Below, piece by piece: positions 1-11,739 of a DNA stretch of 64,000 nucleotides (its first letter is position 1; each line of letters opens with the position of its first letter). Origin of the DNA: Diphasiastrum complanatum (taxonomy: Eukaryota > Streptophyta > Lycopodiopsida > Lycopodiales > Lycopodiaceae); the NCBI GenBank assembly GCA_029204225.1, contig CM055102.1:12197939-12261938 (forward strand), given 5' to 3'. A program made the translations under genes and the position numbers. The notes beneath the pieces were generated by a model. It was not told where the DNA came from. It saw only the letters and a list, made by a program, of their open reading frames with translations, and made no database searches.

Positions 1-153
1 ATTTTTATGTGTGCTCTTAACTCCATCTTTTTCATCTTACGTGTAAGTCTTGGGATATATAAGTTGCCTTTACGAGGAACTGAAAGATTTGCGAGGCTTT
101 TTTCTATTCATTCTTGAGGTGCATCAAATTATGCGAAGATCTAATTTTGTAGG

Positions 154-1048
<895 letters not shown>

Positions 1049-1131
1049 GAGAGAGAGAGAGAGGGGGGGGGGGGGATTTGGGCCAAGGAACTTTAACTTA
1101 AACCCCCTCCCCCCCCCCTCCCCCCCCCCCC

Positions 1132-1170
<39 letters not shown>
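1049..1170 (+). repeat. Mirror-complement microsatellite: (GA)n-G13 ... C-rich-(CT)n
   Basis: A GA run (1049-1062) passes into 13 G (1063-1075). After a 27-bp spacer comes a C-rich run broken by a few T (1103-1142), passing into CT repeats to 1170. The second half is close to the reverse complement of the first, so the segment can form a long GC-rich hairpin with a short loop. Confidence 0.9.
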
Positions 1171-1172
<2 letters not shown>

Positions 1173-1601
1173 AATTGCTTTATAGGTTCAAGTGCATTTT
1201 CACATCATGCACTTTGGTTGTAGCAACAACGTACATGATCTTGGATGATGTAAATCTACAAGGGTGAATCAAGAGAGAGCCATAGATGAGGAGCTGGAGC
1301 TGCAAATGGAAATTATGCTGGAGCTAGAGATGGAGATGGAGTTTATGCTGGATTGGGAGATGGAGTTTATGTGCCTGGAGCTAGAGTTGGAGTTGGAGAA
1401 AATTACGCTAATGTTTTGTGTTTCTTCGTATATGGGTTTATGTTCAAAGCGCCCATCAGGCGTAGGCTGGGAGTTCTTTCACCCTCATATGTTTACAACA
1501 TGAAAGAAACCATAGGTATGTGCATGCAATGGCCTCTCCTGTGTACAAGCCTCTTTTAATAATGTTAAGTATTATTGATGTTTTGTATGTGAGTTCTTGT
1601 A
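1171..1601. other. No recognisable gene; short GGAGMT-like tandem repeats
   Basis: At 1290-1400 the sequence is a degenerate tandem of GGAGCT/GGAGAT hexamers. One frame reads as a Glu/Leu-rich chain and another as a Gly/Asp/Val-rich chain, both by-products of the repeat. The Gly-rich frame continues to 1559 without a stop, but I recognise no family in it. Confidence 0.5.
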
Positions 1602-2130
1602 GATTTTTGAGAAAATGAATTTGAGTGAGGCTAGTAAGTTTGTTAGAATCTTTGTCCCAAAACTAATGCTCTCTCTCCTAAATGTAAATTGTGTCATACA
1701 ACATATTAATATGTCAGAAGAGAACAATTTGGCGTTTTCTTCTAGGGTCCATGGAAACGTGTTATGGCTACAGAAGTCCAGATTTTTGAGAAAATGATTT
1801 TGAGTGAAGCTGGTTAGTTTGTTAGAATCTTCGTCTCAAAACTAGTGCTCTCTCTCATAAATGTAAATTGTGTCCGACAACATATTAATATGTTAGAAGA
1901 AAACAATTTGGCATTTCTTCCAAGGTCCATGGAAACGTGTTATGGTTACAAAAGTTTGGATTCTTGAAAAAATGAAGCTAGTTAGTTTGTTAGAATCTTC
2001 GTCTCAAAACTAAAACTCTCTCTCCTAAATGTAAATTGTGTCGGACATCATATTAATATGTCAGAAGAGAACTATTTGGCGTTTTCTTCCAGGGTCCATG
2101 GAAACGTGTTATGGTTATAGAAGTCCAAAA
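1602..2130 (+). repeat. Three tandem copies of a ~178-bp unit
   Basis: Copies lie at about 1602-1779, 1780-1961 and 1962-2130. Each carries the landmarks TTTGTTAGAATCTTYGTC, TAAATGTAAATTGTGTC, CATATTAATATGT and GGTCCATGGAAACGTGTTATGG in the same order. Copies differ by scattered substitutions and small indels, with copy three lacking some bases near its start. The array ends just upstream of the Helitron remnant and may be amplified flank or leader of that element. Confidence 0.88.
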
Positions 2131-2199
2131 TATGATACAAGTATGGTGAGGGACTTCCAAGGAATAGAAGATAGTGACGTCGGTGGGCAGACGTCGGTG

Positions 2200-4011
2200 G
2201 GCAACACTCAACCAGGGTATTGCGAAGAGCAGGCTTTACAACCCCAGATGAATTGCATACCAATCCAAAATACAAGACCCTTGATGTGGAGTCATGGGCT
2301 AAACGGATAAGGAGACTTGCAAGACGAAGAAGTGCAAAACAGAAATTACTACGTCCTCTTTTTTCCATGAGTGACAATACTATCATGGAGGAATGTGGAA
2401 CTTCATTTCGTGCCTCAACTGAGTTAGATGCAAGTGAAACTATTGTATCGTGCATCACGGAAGCACTGGTCACTCCCCATGTAACGAATGCAGTTACCAC
2501 TATGGTGGGAAGTGGTGAGCCTTCTACAACAAGGTTATCATCAGCAATTGGGATGCTCACTCCAGAATAAGTGCATAACAATCCTTTGTATAGAACACCT
2601 GAAGTTGAATCAAAATCACAAAAGAAATGAAGGCTTGCTCGACGATGACAAGCAAAGAAAAAAGTTCTTGAATCTCTTTTTTGAGTTGAAGAAAGAGAGT
2701 TGACAAGTGAGAATGCTAGAAGAGACACTTCTGAATGTTCAAGTGTTGAAGTAACAAAAATTCAGACACAACTTAATCTTGGTGATGGTTTATGAAGTTT
2801 AGAACGGTGGACATTCAACAATGACATCATTGACACCAATTGGATTGGTGACTCCGGAAGAAGTACGAACACACCCCTCCTACAAAACTCCTATTGAAGA
2901 ATCAAGGGTAGAAAGAAAAAACAGACTTGCTCGATGTCAACGAGCAAAGCAAAAAGCAATGGACTCACTTTTTAGAGCAACGAGCATGGAAGTAAGAAAT
3001 GATAATGGGACACAAGACATTGGTGAGCTTTCCAGTGTCAGAAGATCTAATGTTGATATGCAGGATCATGTGGTCGATTTTTCTTATGTTGAAAGAGCTA
3101 TTGTGAAACCATTACTGGAACAACAATTGTTTCTAATACTTATGTTAGTATGAGAAGGAAAGACAGAGGCTTTTTAATGCCTAGGTTTTTTAGGGTTGCA
3201 TGCTTTGAAGAAGCGCCTAAATGTCTTGATTTTGGAGAGATGACTTTCCTCTGTCCACATTGTTCAGCTTTAAGATGGAAACCTAAAGTTAATAGTGGAC
3301 TTGTTGTATGAGAGGAAAGGTAAAGCTACCACTGCTACCTCCACCGCCTGATGATCTATTTCGATTGTATATGTCTGAAGATGATGACGGAATCCACTTT
3401 CGAAAGTAGATACGAGGTTTTAACAATTGTGTTGCATTTGCTTCTCTTGGTGTTAAAGTTGATAAATCGACTGCAAATTCTATGAGAGGGGCTTACAATT
3501 TTAGGGTTTTTGATTGTTCACGGTCTATTAGCTGGGGCCTCTCCTTTGTTTTCACAAATATATGTGGTGGATGGTGAAGAGATGCAATTGAATCACATGA
3601 TGTCTCTTAATCGTCAACTTTGTCGTGATGTGCTAGAGTTGTTGCAACGGATGTCGATGGAGATAAACCCATTTTGCAAGTTGTTCAAGAGTGCTAGGGA
3701 AATCATGTGTATCCACCCTACAGTGGCCCTACATTTGCGCATAGTTTTGAGAAATTTGGAGAATAGAGAACATAGACAGAACAATGCTCCCACGACAATG
3801 AAATTGCAATCTTAATGCCATTGGATGATATTCCTTCTGACGGGCGATGTGACATAATACTTCATTCAATGGAAGGCCGCTTGCAAAAAATTAGTCAGTC
3901 CCATTAAAAAAGAAATAGAGTCACTGTTTGCGAGTTTTATTGCTATCATTTACAAGTGAGAAAAGAGCATGTCTCTCCAATCCATTTGGGTGGCAAGCTA
4001 TTCCAAGAATA
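2200..4011 (+). pseudogene. Helitron Rep/helicase, N-terminal part (decayed, truncated)
   Basis: The region is the N-terminal half of a plant Helitron protein, broken by stops and frameshifts. First come three tandem copies of a basic motif, at about 2,240-2,350, 2,555-2,680 and 2,845-2,980. Each has the pattern TPEE..TNP.YKTP.....R..RLAR..AKQK. Then follow a zinc-binding start CPHCSALRWKP (about 3,255), the segment F..CVAFASLGVKVD (about 3,420), IVHGLLAGASPLFSQIYVVD (about 3,510-3,570), a NP..KLFKSA motif, the segment PLDDIPSDGRCDIILH (about 3,818), and VCEFYCYHLQVR / LGGKLFQEY (about 3,927-4,010). This is the order in Helitron_like_N proteins. The frame is lost where an LTR starts at 4012, so the HUH replication-initiator motif and helicase are absent. 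Assignment from family knowledge is firm; the element's ends were not found. Confidence 0.85.
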
Positions 4012-4571
4012 TGTCATGTGCTGTATGTAATTGGCCCATGAGCTTACTAATGAATTGCCATAAATAGCCATGGAGCTAAACTAGACTAGAACTAGTCATT
4101 AGAATTGTTAATAAAAGGCGCAAACAACCATGCCACCTTTGTATTGGCGGGAATTTTAGTAATGGTTGTAAGGCCCAAATTAAGGTAATAAGGCCCCAAA
4201 TGTTAATTAGAGGCATAAAGGCCCACTATAAATAGAGGAGGTCATGCTAATTTAGAGGCTATTATACTTTTATGATTTTTGAACTTTTGGTGATCTTGAA
4301 GCTTCTCTTTGAGAGCTTTTTTGATAGTATTGATAGTTCCTGTGCCTACAATCACATGAGAGCTATGATCATGCTCTAGTTTCAGGCCTAATCTTGTGAT
4401 TGATCAATAATAATAAATAATGGATTCCATCTTCACCCATTTTGATGAAGTTTTGCTACATTTAGTTAGTTTTTTGAATTTTGACTAGTTTCTTGATTTC
4501 TTGTATTTCCATTGTAATTTGATGTTTAATGAATGGATTAGATGTTTGAATGCTAAGATTGGCACATGACA
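4012..4571 (+). mobile_element. LTR of element H (560 bp)
   Basis: The segment starts TGTCATGTGC and ends GCACATGACA, a perfect 10-bp terminal inverted repeat with the usual TG...CA ends. Five bases later there is a tRNA-iMet primer site. A TATA box (TATAAATAG, 4227-4235) lies about 40% of the way in and an AATAATAAATAA stretch near 4,410 could serve polyadenylation. The LTR interrupts the Helitron reading frame just after LGGKLFQEY, so it is a 5' LTR inserted into that element. No 3' LTR was found in the window. Confidence 0.85.
4227..4235 (+). promoter_or_regulatory. TATA box of LTR H
   Basis: TATAAATAG in a GC-rich local context (CCCAC upstream, GAGGAGG downstream), at the position expected for the U3/R promoter of a plant LTR. 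Confidence 0.6.
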
Positions 4572-4575
4572 ATTT

Positions 4576-4587
4576 TGGTATCAGAGC
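4576..4587 (+). promoter_or_regulatory. Primer-binding site of element H (tRNA-iMet)
   Basis: TGGTATCAGAGC, complementary to the 3' end of plant initiator tRNA-Met, four bases after the LTR end. It fixes the element as plus-strand. Confidence 0.85.
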
Positions 4588-5559
4588 ATGTGATTCTTTT
4601 CCCATCAGATTTGATGGATCTGGTTAAGTTTGGTAGAGTTGCTTGTTCTAGTTTTTTTGTTTTTTCAATTTTCAGCAAGTTTTTATTCAAATTTTGACCA
4701 TTGAATCTTCATTTTTTTTGTGTGATTTCTTGTTTTACATCAGTAGCTCATTCTTTTAGCTTTCTAGAGGTATTGAGATTTTCTGATTTGGAGCTATTAT
4801 GACCAAGTAATGGTCATTTTTGTGTTTTCATTCCAATTTTTGTTAGCTTTTGCAGTTTGTTTGTTTGTTTTGTTTTTTTGTTTTTTTTTTTTTTCCATTT
4901 TTGGCTTTGGCCGAATTTTATGACTGTATTTCTATAGGATTGTAGATCTCTCTTAGCTTGAATTTGAGCCAATTTGGTTGAAAATTGAAGGAGATATGGC
5001 AATTCTTGTGAAGGAGGTAGTAAGCTAAATTGTGGTAGAAAGTTGGGAGAGAAGCCCTTCATCTTTTTATTTCTGAAGTTTAGTTTCTTTGTTAATTTAT
5101 TTTTAGTTCTTGAAAATTTCACAAAAAAAACCTAATCCTATCTACAGTGCAACAGCCCATCTTCACACTCTTAAACCTGTTCTCCCGTCCGAGCCTTCTT
5201 TGTTCAAAAACTCAACCGAGTCGGAAATCGCTCAACGTTCGACCGAATTTTTTTGGCTCAACGTTTGACCGAGTTTTTTCTTCTTCTTTTGGGTCAACGT
5301 TTGACCAAATTTTTTGGGTCAAATTTTGACTAAATACTGAAGAGATTTCTGCTACGGAAAATCCAGCTGGAACAGAGGAAATATTAACCAAAGTTTTAAC
5401 TGCTATACAAGACACTTTGAAGTGAATAAACAAACATGACAACAGATGAAGGAAAGCTCAGAACGACGTTGGGAGAAAATGTTAGAGTTGATGATGTCAC
5501 GTTTTGAATCTGTCACGAGTATTACTCTACAAAAACAAGATATTCATCAAGGTCAGAAT
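4588..5559 (+). other. Leader and poorly preserved gag start of element H
   Basis: T-rich untranslated leader followed by a short open stretch near 5,335-5,560 (EISATENPAGTEEIL, then a KW..HD.RWKESSERRWEKML-like run). This could be the first part of a gag but is too short to classify as copia or gypsy. It is cut off where copia A begins at 5560. Confidence 0.4.
5231..5334 (+). repeat. Short tandem array of GGGTCAACGTTTGACC-like units
   Basis: Four units of about 25-30 bp, each containing TCAACGTTYGACC or a decayed form, separated by T-runs. Each unit has TTGAC on one strand and GTCAA on the other, so the array is dense in inverted W-box cores (TTGAC), the target of plant WRKY factors. Binding is inference only. 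Confidence 0.7.
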
Positions 5560-6208
5560 TGTGAAAGATTCAACTAGTTTGATCATCTTTGCTATATTTC
5601 CATATTTGGCATATTGAGGCCAGCTTTGTTTTTAGACTTAGAGATTGACTTTTCAAAGTTCATAAATCTAAATGTCATTTGAATAAACAATTTCTGGAAG
5701 TGTGGGAAAGTTAGAAGGCGAGTTTGAGAAGATTCAAATTTGAATGTTGGGTACTTTGAATCTAGACCCAAAAATAGTAGGGTTAGCATTTTGGAGGGAA
5801 AGCCAAGTGGCCAAATAGGTTTTGGACCTGTTATAAAAGGATGTAACTCATGGAGAGAGTGATCTTCTCTCTTCTCTATATCATTTCATGCTTATACATG
5901 GTTCTCTTGGGTTCTACTATCCATTGGTGCATTATGCTTGTGATTGCATGTAATTTTATGTGTAGAATGATCTATATTTGTTATTTTTAGATCCACACAT
6001 GTGAAATACAGTAGCTTGCTGTTTTTGTATGGAAAATCAAAAGTACTTTATCATTTTATTCAAGTTTGATCAAGTTCTATTAGAGTTTGCATCTCATTTT
6101 GTGTGTAGATGCTGATTTTTCTACATTGGTGAGATTGGTAGTGTATTTCTCTTTGTAACCCAAGATCTTTCAAGTGGATTGGATCATAATGATCTGAAAT
6201 TTTTTACA
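5560..6208 (+). mobile_element. 5' LTR of copia A1 (about 649 bp)
   Basis: The right end is set by a primer site at 6209. The left end TGTGAAAGATT is chosen because it is the nearest TG that pairs with the terminal TTTTTTACA. A TATA box (TATAAAAG, 5832-5839) is followed by GATGTAACTCATGG and a CT-rich start region. It is followed by a leader of about 590 bp and a copia gag. The exact left boundary is uncertain by some tens of bases. Confidence 0.7.
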
Positions 6209-6220
6209 TGGTATCAGAGC
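6209..6220 (+). promoter_or_regulatory. Primer-binding site of copia A1 (tRNA-iMet)
   Basis: TGGTATCAGAGC directly abutting the LTR end ACA. An untranslated leader without features runs from here to the gag start at 6809. Confidence 0.9.
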
Positions 6221-6808
6221 TTGTGTTTTCAGGTTATGAAGGAGGAAATCAGATCTATCAATAATTTGGTGAAGATATTAAGGCTAGAGCATGCTAGAGA
6301 GGATTCTACACCAAAATCGAGTTCTTTGCTTTTGTAGATTAGATCTCTTGTAGATCAAAATCCTATATAGGTTTTCAAACTTGATCAATTCCTATTTTTG
6401 ATTTCACATACTAGATTTGGCCAATTTTTGGATCATTAGATCAGCCTAAGTGGTGGTATTAGATTGCATAATCAAAATTTCAGCATTTGCATGTAGATTT
6501 GGAAGTCAATCTTTTGTGAATTTGACAAAACCCTAATTTTGATTGGATCTCTAGATAGTGAGGTTGATGGACTTCATTTGAGTGTGTTTCAATCTTAGGA
6601 AGTGGCAAAAGTCATTAGATTGAGGATAGATCATAGGTTAATCAAGATTCCATGATTCTATGAGTTGATTTGCTTGGTTTAAGTGCTAGAATAGAATTTG
6701 TGAGATAGTTTCAAATCTGTGTGATTTTTTTTGAAAGCATTTGTTGTTGTTCAAAGGAGTGCTTTGTGCATTGAAACAAGTTGAAAAAGAAGATCAGTTC
6801 ATTGCTAC

Positions 6809-7603
6809 ATGGCAACCTCAATTAGAGTCATGTTGGAAGCCAATGATAGGCTTACCTCAAGTAACTATTCATTGAGGATGGAATCACTTCTTGAGATGAA
6901 TGATGTTTTGGATATTGTTGTAGGTTTGGAGGAGAGACCAGCAACACAACAAGATCAAGTGAGGTATGACAAGAGGGCCAAGAAGGCTCTACACATGATA
7001 AAGATGAATGTTACCAATGAGCTTCTCAAGGAAGTTGGTAAGTGCACATCATCTCTAGAAGCTTGGGATTCATTGAAGAACTTTATGAATCCAAGTCTAC
7101 TTCTAGAGTGTGGACTCTAAGAAGGCAAATCTTTTCTTGTTTGCAAAAGAATGAAGAAAGTCCAAGTAGTTTTGTTTTGAGGATGAAAGCATTGAATGAT
7201 GAGTTGGCTTGCATTGATGAAAGCATTAAGGAATGAGAGCTTATTCAAGTGATTTTCAATGGCTTGTTGGATCCTCATGCTAACATTGTTCAAAGTATTG
7301 CTATTTAAAAGACTTTGCCAAGTTTGATGGATCTTCAAGAGACCTTGATCAATGAGGAATATAGGCTTCAAGCAAGAGGTGGATCTGCATCGACACTTCA
7401 AGAGGATGCTATGTTCACAAAGGGCAAATTCAAGGGCAAAACCAAAAGTAAGTAGTCTAAAGGGCAAGATCAAGTGGATGCTTCTTCAAGTGGCAAAAAG
7501 AAGGATAGATCAAAGCTCAAGTGCTTCTATTGTGGCATCAAAGGACACTTTGCAAGTGAGTGCTACAAGAAGAAGAGAGATCAAGGAAACAAGCAAGGTA
7601 ATC
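6809..7603 (+). pseudogene. Copia A1 gag (decayed, truncated)
   Basis: Gag of a Ty1/copia element, the nucleocapsid polyprotein that packages element RNA. It starts MATSIRVMLEANDRL. The copia gag (UBN2-type) signature follows: SNYSLRMESLLEMNDVLDIV, then KALHMIKMNVTNELLKEV, a frameshift near 7,085, TSRVWTLRRQIF, FVLRMKALNDELACI, in-frame stops near 7,236, 7,307 and 7,456, and a CCHC zinc knuckle (CFYCGIKGHFASEC, about 7,528-7,570). The frame ends at 7603, where LTR B1 starts. A second copy of the same family lies at 60,118 and continues into protease and integrase. Confidence 0.88.
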
Positions 7604-8699
7604 TTGTTAGATTTCTTATGCTCATCCTTAAACAAAATCGTTCAAGTAATGAGCATCCTGAAAACCGAAGGCCGACTACATGTTTTCCGACCTTCACATT
7701 TTTTTCATTTAAGATTTTTTTGCCTTAACCATTTTTAGGCACCTTAGTCTTTTTCCCACCTTAGCGAGAAAAGCGACATAGTGGCCAAGTGGCCAGAATG
7801 CCTTAGAAACCATTTTAAAGCACCTTCGCCTTTTTCGTCTTTTACGCCCCTTCACGAAAAATGCGACAAAGTGGCCAGAATGCCTTAGAAACCATTTTAA
7901 AGGCACCTTCACCTTTTTCGCCCCTTCACGAAAAAAACAACAAAGTGGCTAGAATGTCTTAGACATCACTTTTAAGGCACCGTCATCTTTTTTGGCTTTT
8001 TCATTGCCTTTAGTCTAAGACACCTTTGTCTTTCTTGTTGTCTTTAGTCTAAGGCACCTTCGCCTTCTTTGCTACCTTTAGTCTAAGGCACTTTCGCCTT
8101 TTTTGCCTTCTTTGCTGCCTTCAGTCTAAGGGCGCGTTTGTGATTTACATACCTTAAGTCTAAGGGCACCTTCAGGATTTGCATATTCTCACTCTAAGGG
8201 CACCTTCGGGTTTTTCGAGTTTTTCGCATTTTTGCTACATTGGTAGACCGACATCGCCAACTTATCATCAACCCTAAAAAAGCTGGAGAAACAAATATCC
8301 TAAGGGCGGTTACAAACTTTGTATAGACGCAAAACTAGAGTAAATGGCAGTTAAGGCATAAGATGTTTTTCTTTCGACACTTGTAAATCCGTATATTAAC
8401 TGAATCAAGCTATGTAAGTGTTAATTTGAATTAATTGAATTTCTCTTTCAATCAGAGTTTTTCTGTAGCTAGCATTATCACGCTCAGCAAGCTGAAGTTA
8501 TTACTTCAAGCCATTGTACTCACGATTGATATTAATCAGAGTGCAATTTTTGTCTCACTACTACGTTGTTCATTTGCACAATTTGTATAAACTATTCTAC
8601 TTGAATATTTTTACTGCTAACTGTTTCTTTTTCATTCCTACACGTCTATGCTCAAATGCTCGAGCTTCTGCTACCGCTCACACCCGCTATTTTACGACA
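7604..8699 (+). mobile_element. 5' LTR of copia B1 (about 1,096 bp)
   Basis: It begins TGTTAGATTTCTTATGCTCA and ends TTTTACGACA just before a primer site. The start matches the 3' LTR of B2 at 42,901, which follows a polypurine tract, so the boundary is well set. It interrupts the gag of copia A1. The U3 is dominated by tandem repeats rich in CACCTTCGCC/GGCACCTTC. Shared landmarks with the B2 LTRs are CCAACTTATCATCAACCCT (8,262) and ATCACGCTCAGCAAGCTGAAG (8,478, in part). Confidence 0.88.
7775..8000 (+). repeat. U3 tandem repeats of LTR B1 (about 75-80-bp unit)
   Basis: Three consecutive units share the pattern CGACA.AGTGGCCAGAATG followed by CTTAGAAACCATTTTAAAG and GGCACCTTCRCCTTTTTCG. The B2 LTRs hold a homologous array with a different consensus (GCGACACTGTGACCAAAATTC ... 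GGGTTTTTCACATTTTTGCA in parts). The arrays have thus turned over independently in the two lineages. Confidence 0.8.
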
Positions 8700-8711
8700 T
8701 GGTATTAGAGC
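8700..8711 (+). promoter_or_regulatory. Primer-binding site of copia B1, one mismatch
   Basis: TGGTATTAGAGC immediately after the LTR. It differs from the tRNA-iMet complement by one C to T change. Confidence 0.8.
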
Positions 8712-8843
8712 GGGCATTTCAGTAATCTATATTTCTACTGTGGCGGATTATCAGTCTTGTTTCTATCAAGATGTCTTCTACAAACACGCAGCCAACAATG
8801 TTCTGACAATCGTTGTTTCTACCAATGATCTCGTTCAACTAGA

Positions 8844-9361
8844 ATGGATCCATCATCTAGTTCATCTCTCATTTGCAAAACAAGAAGAGCAACATGCAGT
8901 CTAGATCAAATTCTGGTTCAGGATCTAATTCAAGCTCTTCATCATTCCAACCAGCGCAGAAACTTTTCTGCAGATACTGTAAGAGGACTGGCCATGAAAT
9001 CAAGGACTGTCAAACTTTGAAATACAACAACGAAAAGAAGAAACAGTTCCAACAACAAGCACATAGTGCTACAACCAGTCACTCAAATCAACAACAAGAA
9101 GGAGAAGAAGATGAAGCAACTTTCATGACCAAAGTTGGAGAACAACAAGATATTGATTTCTGGTATCTAGATTCTGGAGCAACTCAACACATGACTCACC
9201 ATCGCAACTGGTTCAAAGACTATAAGTCATTCACCCACTCTCAAGTTGTGCAACTTGGAGACAACTCATCACATTCAATCAAAGGTGAAGGAACAGTCAG
9301 AGTTGAATTCAAAAGACATGAGGTAAGTTACTGTCCAACATTCTCCACGTTCCAAATCTGA
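8844..9361 (+). pseudogene. Copia B1 gag (internally deleted) and protease
   Basis: The start codon at 8844 opens MDPSSSSSLI, identical to the B2 gag at 41,288. Most of gag is then missing: the sequence jumps to the segment just before the zinc knuckle, changing frame. After a Ser/Gly linker comes the knuckle CRYCKRTGHEIKDC (about 8,969-9,010), then a Gln-rich stretch. The copia aspartic protease follows, with its active site in WYLDSGATQHMT (about 9,160-9,195). The protease cleaves the polyprotein. The frame is lost after 9361. Further protease sequence with stops continues to about 9,520. Confidence 0.88.
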
Positions 9362-9534
9362 CCAAGAATCTGCTCTTAGTTAGCAAAATCACCGATTTAG
9401 GTCGGAGGGTCGAATTTGATACAGACGACTGCACAATTCTTGACAAATCTTGAAAGGTTCTAGCCTACGAAAGAAGATGCGACCATCTCTACAAACTTAG
9501 CCATTGTTATTCTTCTAACAGTTAAGCTCTTCAC

Positions 9535-10368
9535 ATAGCCACTTCTGAATCAACTGATATGTTATGGCATTTCAGACTTGTCCATCTTGACTTCAACAGT
9601 ATTAAGCAAATGTCAGCTCAGAGTCTAGTACAAGATCTGCCTTCAGTTAGCAAGCCAACTTCTCCATGCGAAAGTTGTATTATCAGCAAGCATGCTAGGA
9701 CTCCCTTCAATTCAGACTCAGTTCATACATCCAAGGGCTTGCTTGACTTTGTACATAGCCATTTGTGGTTTGATGCAGACTACTTCCACAAGGGGAGCTC
9801 TCTCTTTCCTAACTTTCATCGATGGCTTCTCTCGAAAGACTGCAACCTGCTATTTGAAGAACAAATCCAAAGCATTCAAGTTTTTCATGCAGTTCAAGGC
9901 ATCTGCAGAGAACCAGACCCAGAGGAAGATCAAGACTCTACACACAGATGGAGGGGGAGAGTACATCTCCACAGAATTCAAGGAGCTCTACAAGGCCAAT
10001 GGGATACATCAATAATATACAACCAGCTACTCACCATAGTCCAATGGTATAGTTGAACAAAAGAATTAGACACACATCAAGAGTGCCAAGAGCATGATGG
10101 CCCAAGCCTCTCTTCCAAAGAAATTCTATGTAGAACCTGTTACTACAGTTGTCTATTTGCAGAATTGATCCATCACCAAAGCCTTGAACTACAAGACACC
10201 TTATGAGGTGTGGACTGGATCAAAACCATCACTCAAATATATTCGAATGTCTGGGTGCATCACTTTTGTTCAAATCTTAGAAGATCTAAGAAGAAAGCTG
10301 CATGACAAAAGCAAAAAACGATTCTCATCGGCTATTCTCCAGATCACAAGGCATACAAGCTCTACAAT
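9535..10368 (+). pseudogene. Copia B1 integrase (decayed)
   Basis: The pre-integrase zinc segment is visible as LWHFRLVHLDFNSIKQM and CESCIISKHAR (about 9,560-9,710), giving the H-H-C-C ligands. A frameshift follows. The catalytic core then has FIDGFSRK (first Asp), TDGGGEYISTEFKELY (second Asp, about 9,947) and SPQSNGIVEQKN (third acidic residue), with an early stop and Arg-to-stop changes. The protein would insert element cDNA into the genome. At least three frame changes make it non-functional. Confidence 0.85.
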
Positions 10369-11739
10369 TTGGACACCGATAAGACATTCACCAGTAGAGA
10401 TGTCATTTTCATGGAAGACCAGTTCATCAACCACAAAGGAAAAGCTGTTGATAATTCTGATTCAACGATCGAACAACCAATCAATTCTGATTCAGAGATA
10501 CAACTGCAGAACATCAATGCTAACTCAGAAAATGAGTTAGAACCTCAACGAGTCAACCCACATCAGAGGACTGAAGTTAAACCCAGAAGGTCGAACTTTG
10601 TGCAAGAATCGAATATCGTTTTTGAGGCAATGTCTACTCCTGATGCTTACCAGTGGAAAGCAACAATGGACACCGAATTCGATTATCTTATGGAGAATCA
10701 AACATGGACACTCACTAAGATGCCAAAGGACCAAAAACCAAATCCATGCAAATGGATATTCAAGACGAAGTACGACGCTGAAGGAAGGCTAAATCGTTAC
10801 AAGGCCAGGCTAGTCGCCAAAGGCTTTTCCCAGATTTCAAATCTAGATTATTTAGAAACCTTTAGTCCAGTTGTCAAATATGCTTCGATCTGTCTATTCT
10901 TCTCCTTTGCAGCCACAACAGATCTTGAAGTCCACCAGATGGATGTCAAAATCACTTTTCTTAATGGAACCATTGAAGAGAAAATCTACATGACGCAGCC
11001 AGAGGGATACGAACTCAATGGCAAGCAACAACACCTTGTATGCAAAATCCACAAGGCGCTCTACGGGCTGAAACAGTCACCCAAAGCCTGGTTCCAAAAG
11101 ATCAACATATTTTTTATAGAGAAAACTTGGCAGACTCGAATGTCTACTTCAAGTCTGTATCAGATTACTTTATCATCATCACTCTCTACGTAGATGATAC
11201 ACTCTTATTCAGTAACGATCTGAATCTGATGAAGGATACAAAATGCATGCTGGCCTAGGAATACAAGATGACGGACATGGGTCCAGTCCACCATTGTCTC
11301 GAAATCCAAATTCAACAAGATCGACCCAACAGACTGATCTTTATCAATCAGCAACAATATCTCAACAATGTACTGAAAAAGTATGGAATGGCCAACTGCA
11401 AACCAAGCCACTTTCCACTTGACCATGGACTAAAGTTATCAAAGGAATAGTCTCCTCAAACTGAGGCAGAAAAGGAGGAGATAAAACGCGATCCATTTCA
11501 ATCCATCATCTAGGCTTAACTCATTGGAAGGCACTAATAAAGGTCATGAAATACATTCAGGCAATGAAAACTCTCAGCATCTGCTATGAAGGCAGCCACA
11601 CTGCCAACATCCTTGAAGCCTACATAGATGCGGATTGGGCAGGAGATGTCGACACCAGAAAATCAACTTCTGGATTTGTATTTTTATACAACCAAGGCCC
11701 AATCTCATGGAACACCCGGAAGTAGACCTCAGTTGCATA
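10369..11739 (+). pseudogene. Copia B1 reverse transcriptase/RNase H (truncated)
   Basis: This is the longest clear copia reading frame here, open from 10,369 to 11,193. It shows the RVT_2 signature: WKATMDTEFDYLMENQTW, then CKWIFKTKYDAEGRLNRYKA, then DVKITFLNGTIEEKIYM, then ALYGLKQSPKAW. After a frameshift the catalytic TLYVDDTLLFSND follows, with YVDD at 11,187-11,198. RNase H begins but stops at 11,739 within a segment matching the B2 RNase H (42,490-42,535). RNase H, the polypurine tract and the 3' LTR are therefore lost. Confidence 0.92.

Noticed and set aside
2072-2728. 218-residue minus-strand open frame
   Set aside because: Lies antisense to the Helitron basic motifs, and the plus strand explains the sequence. 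Composition is Ser/Leu-rich as in shadow frames.
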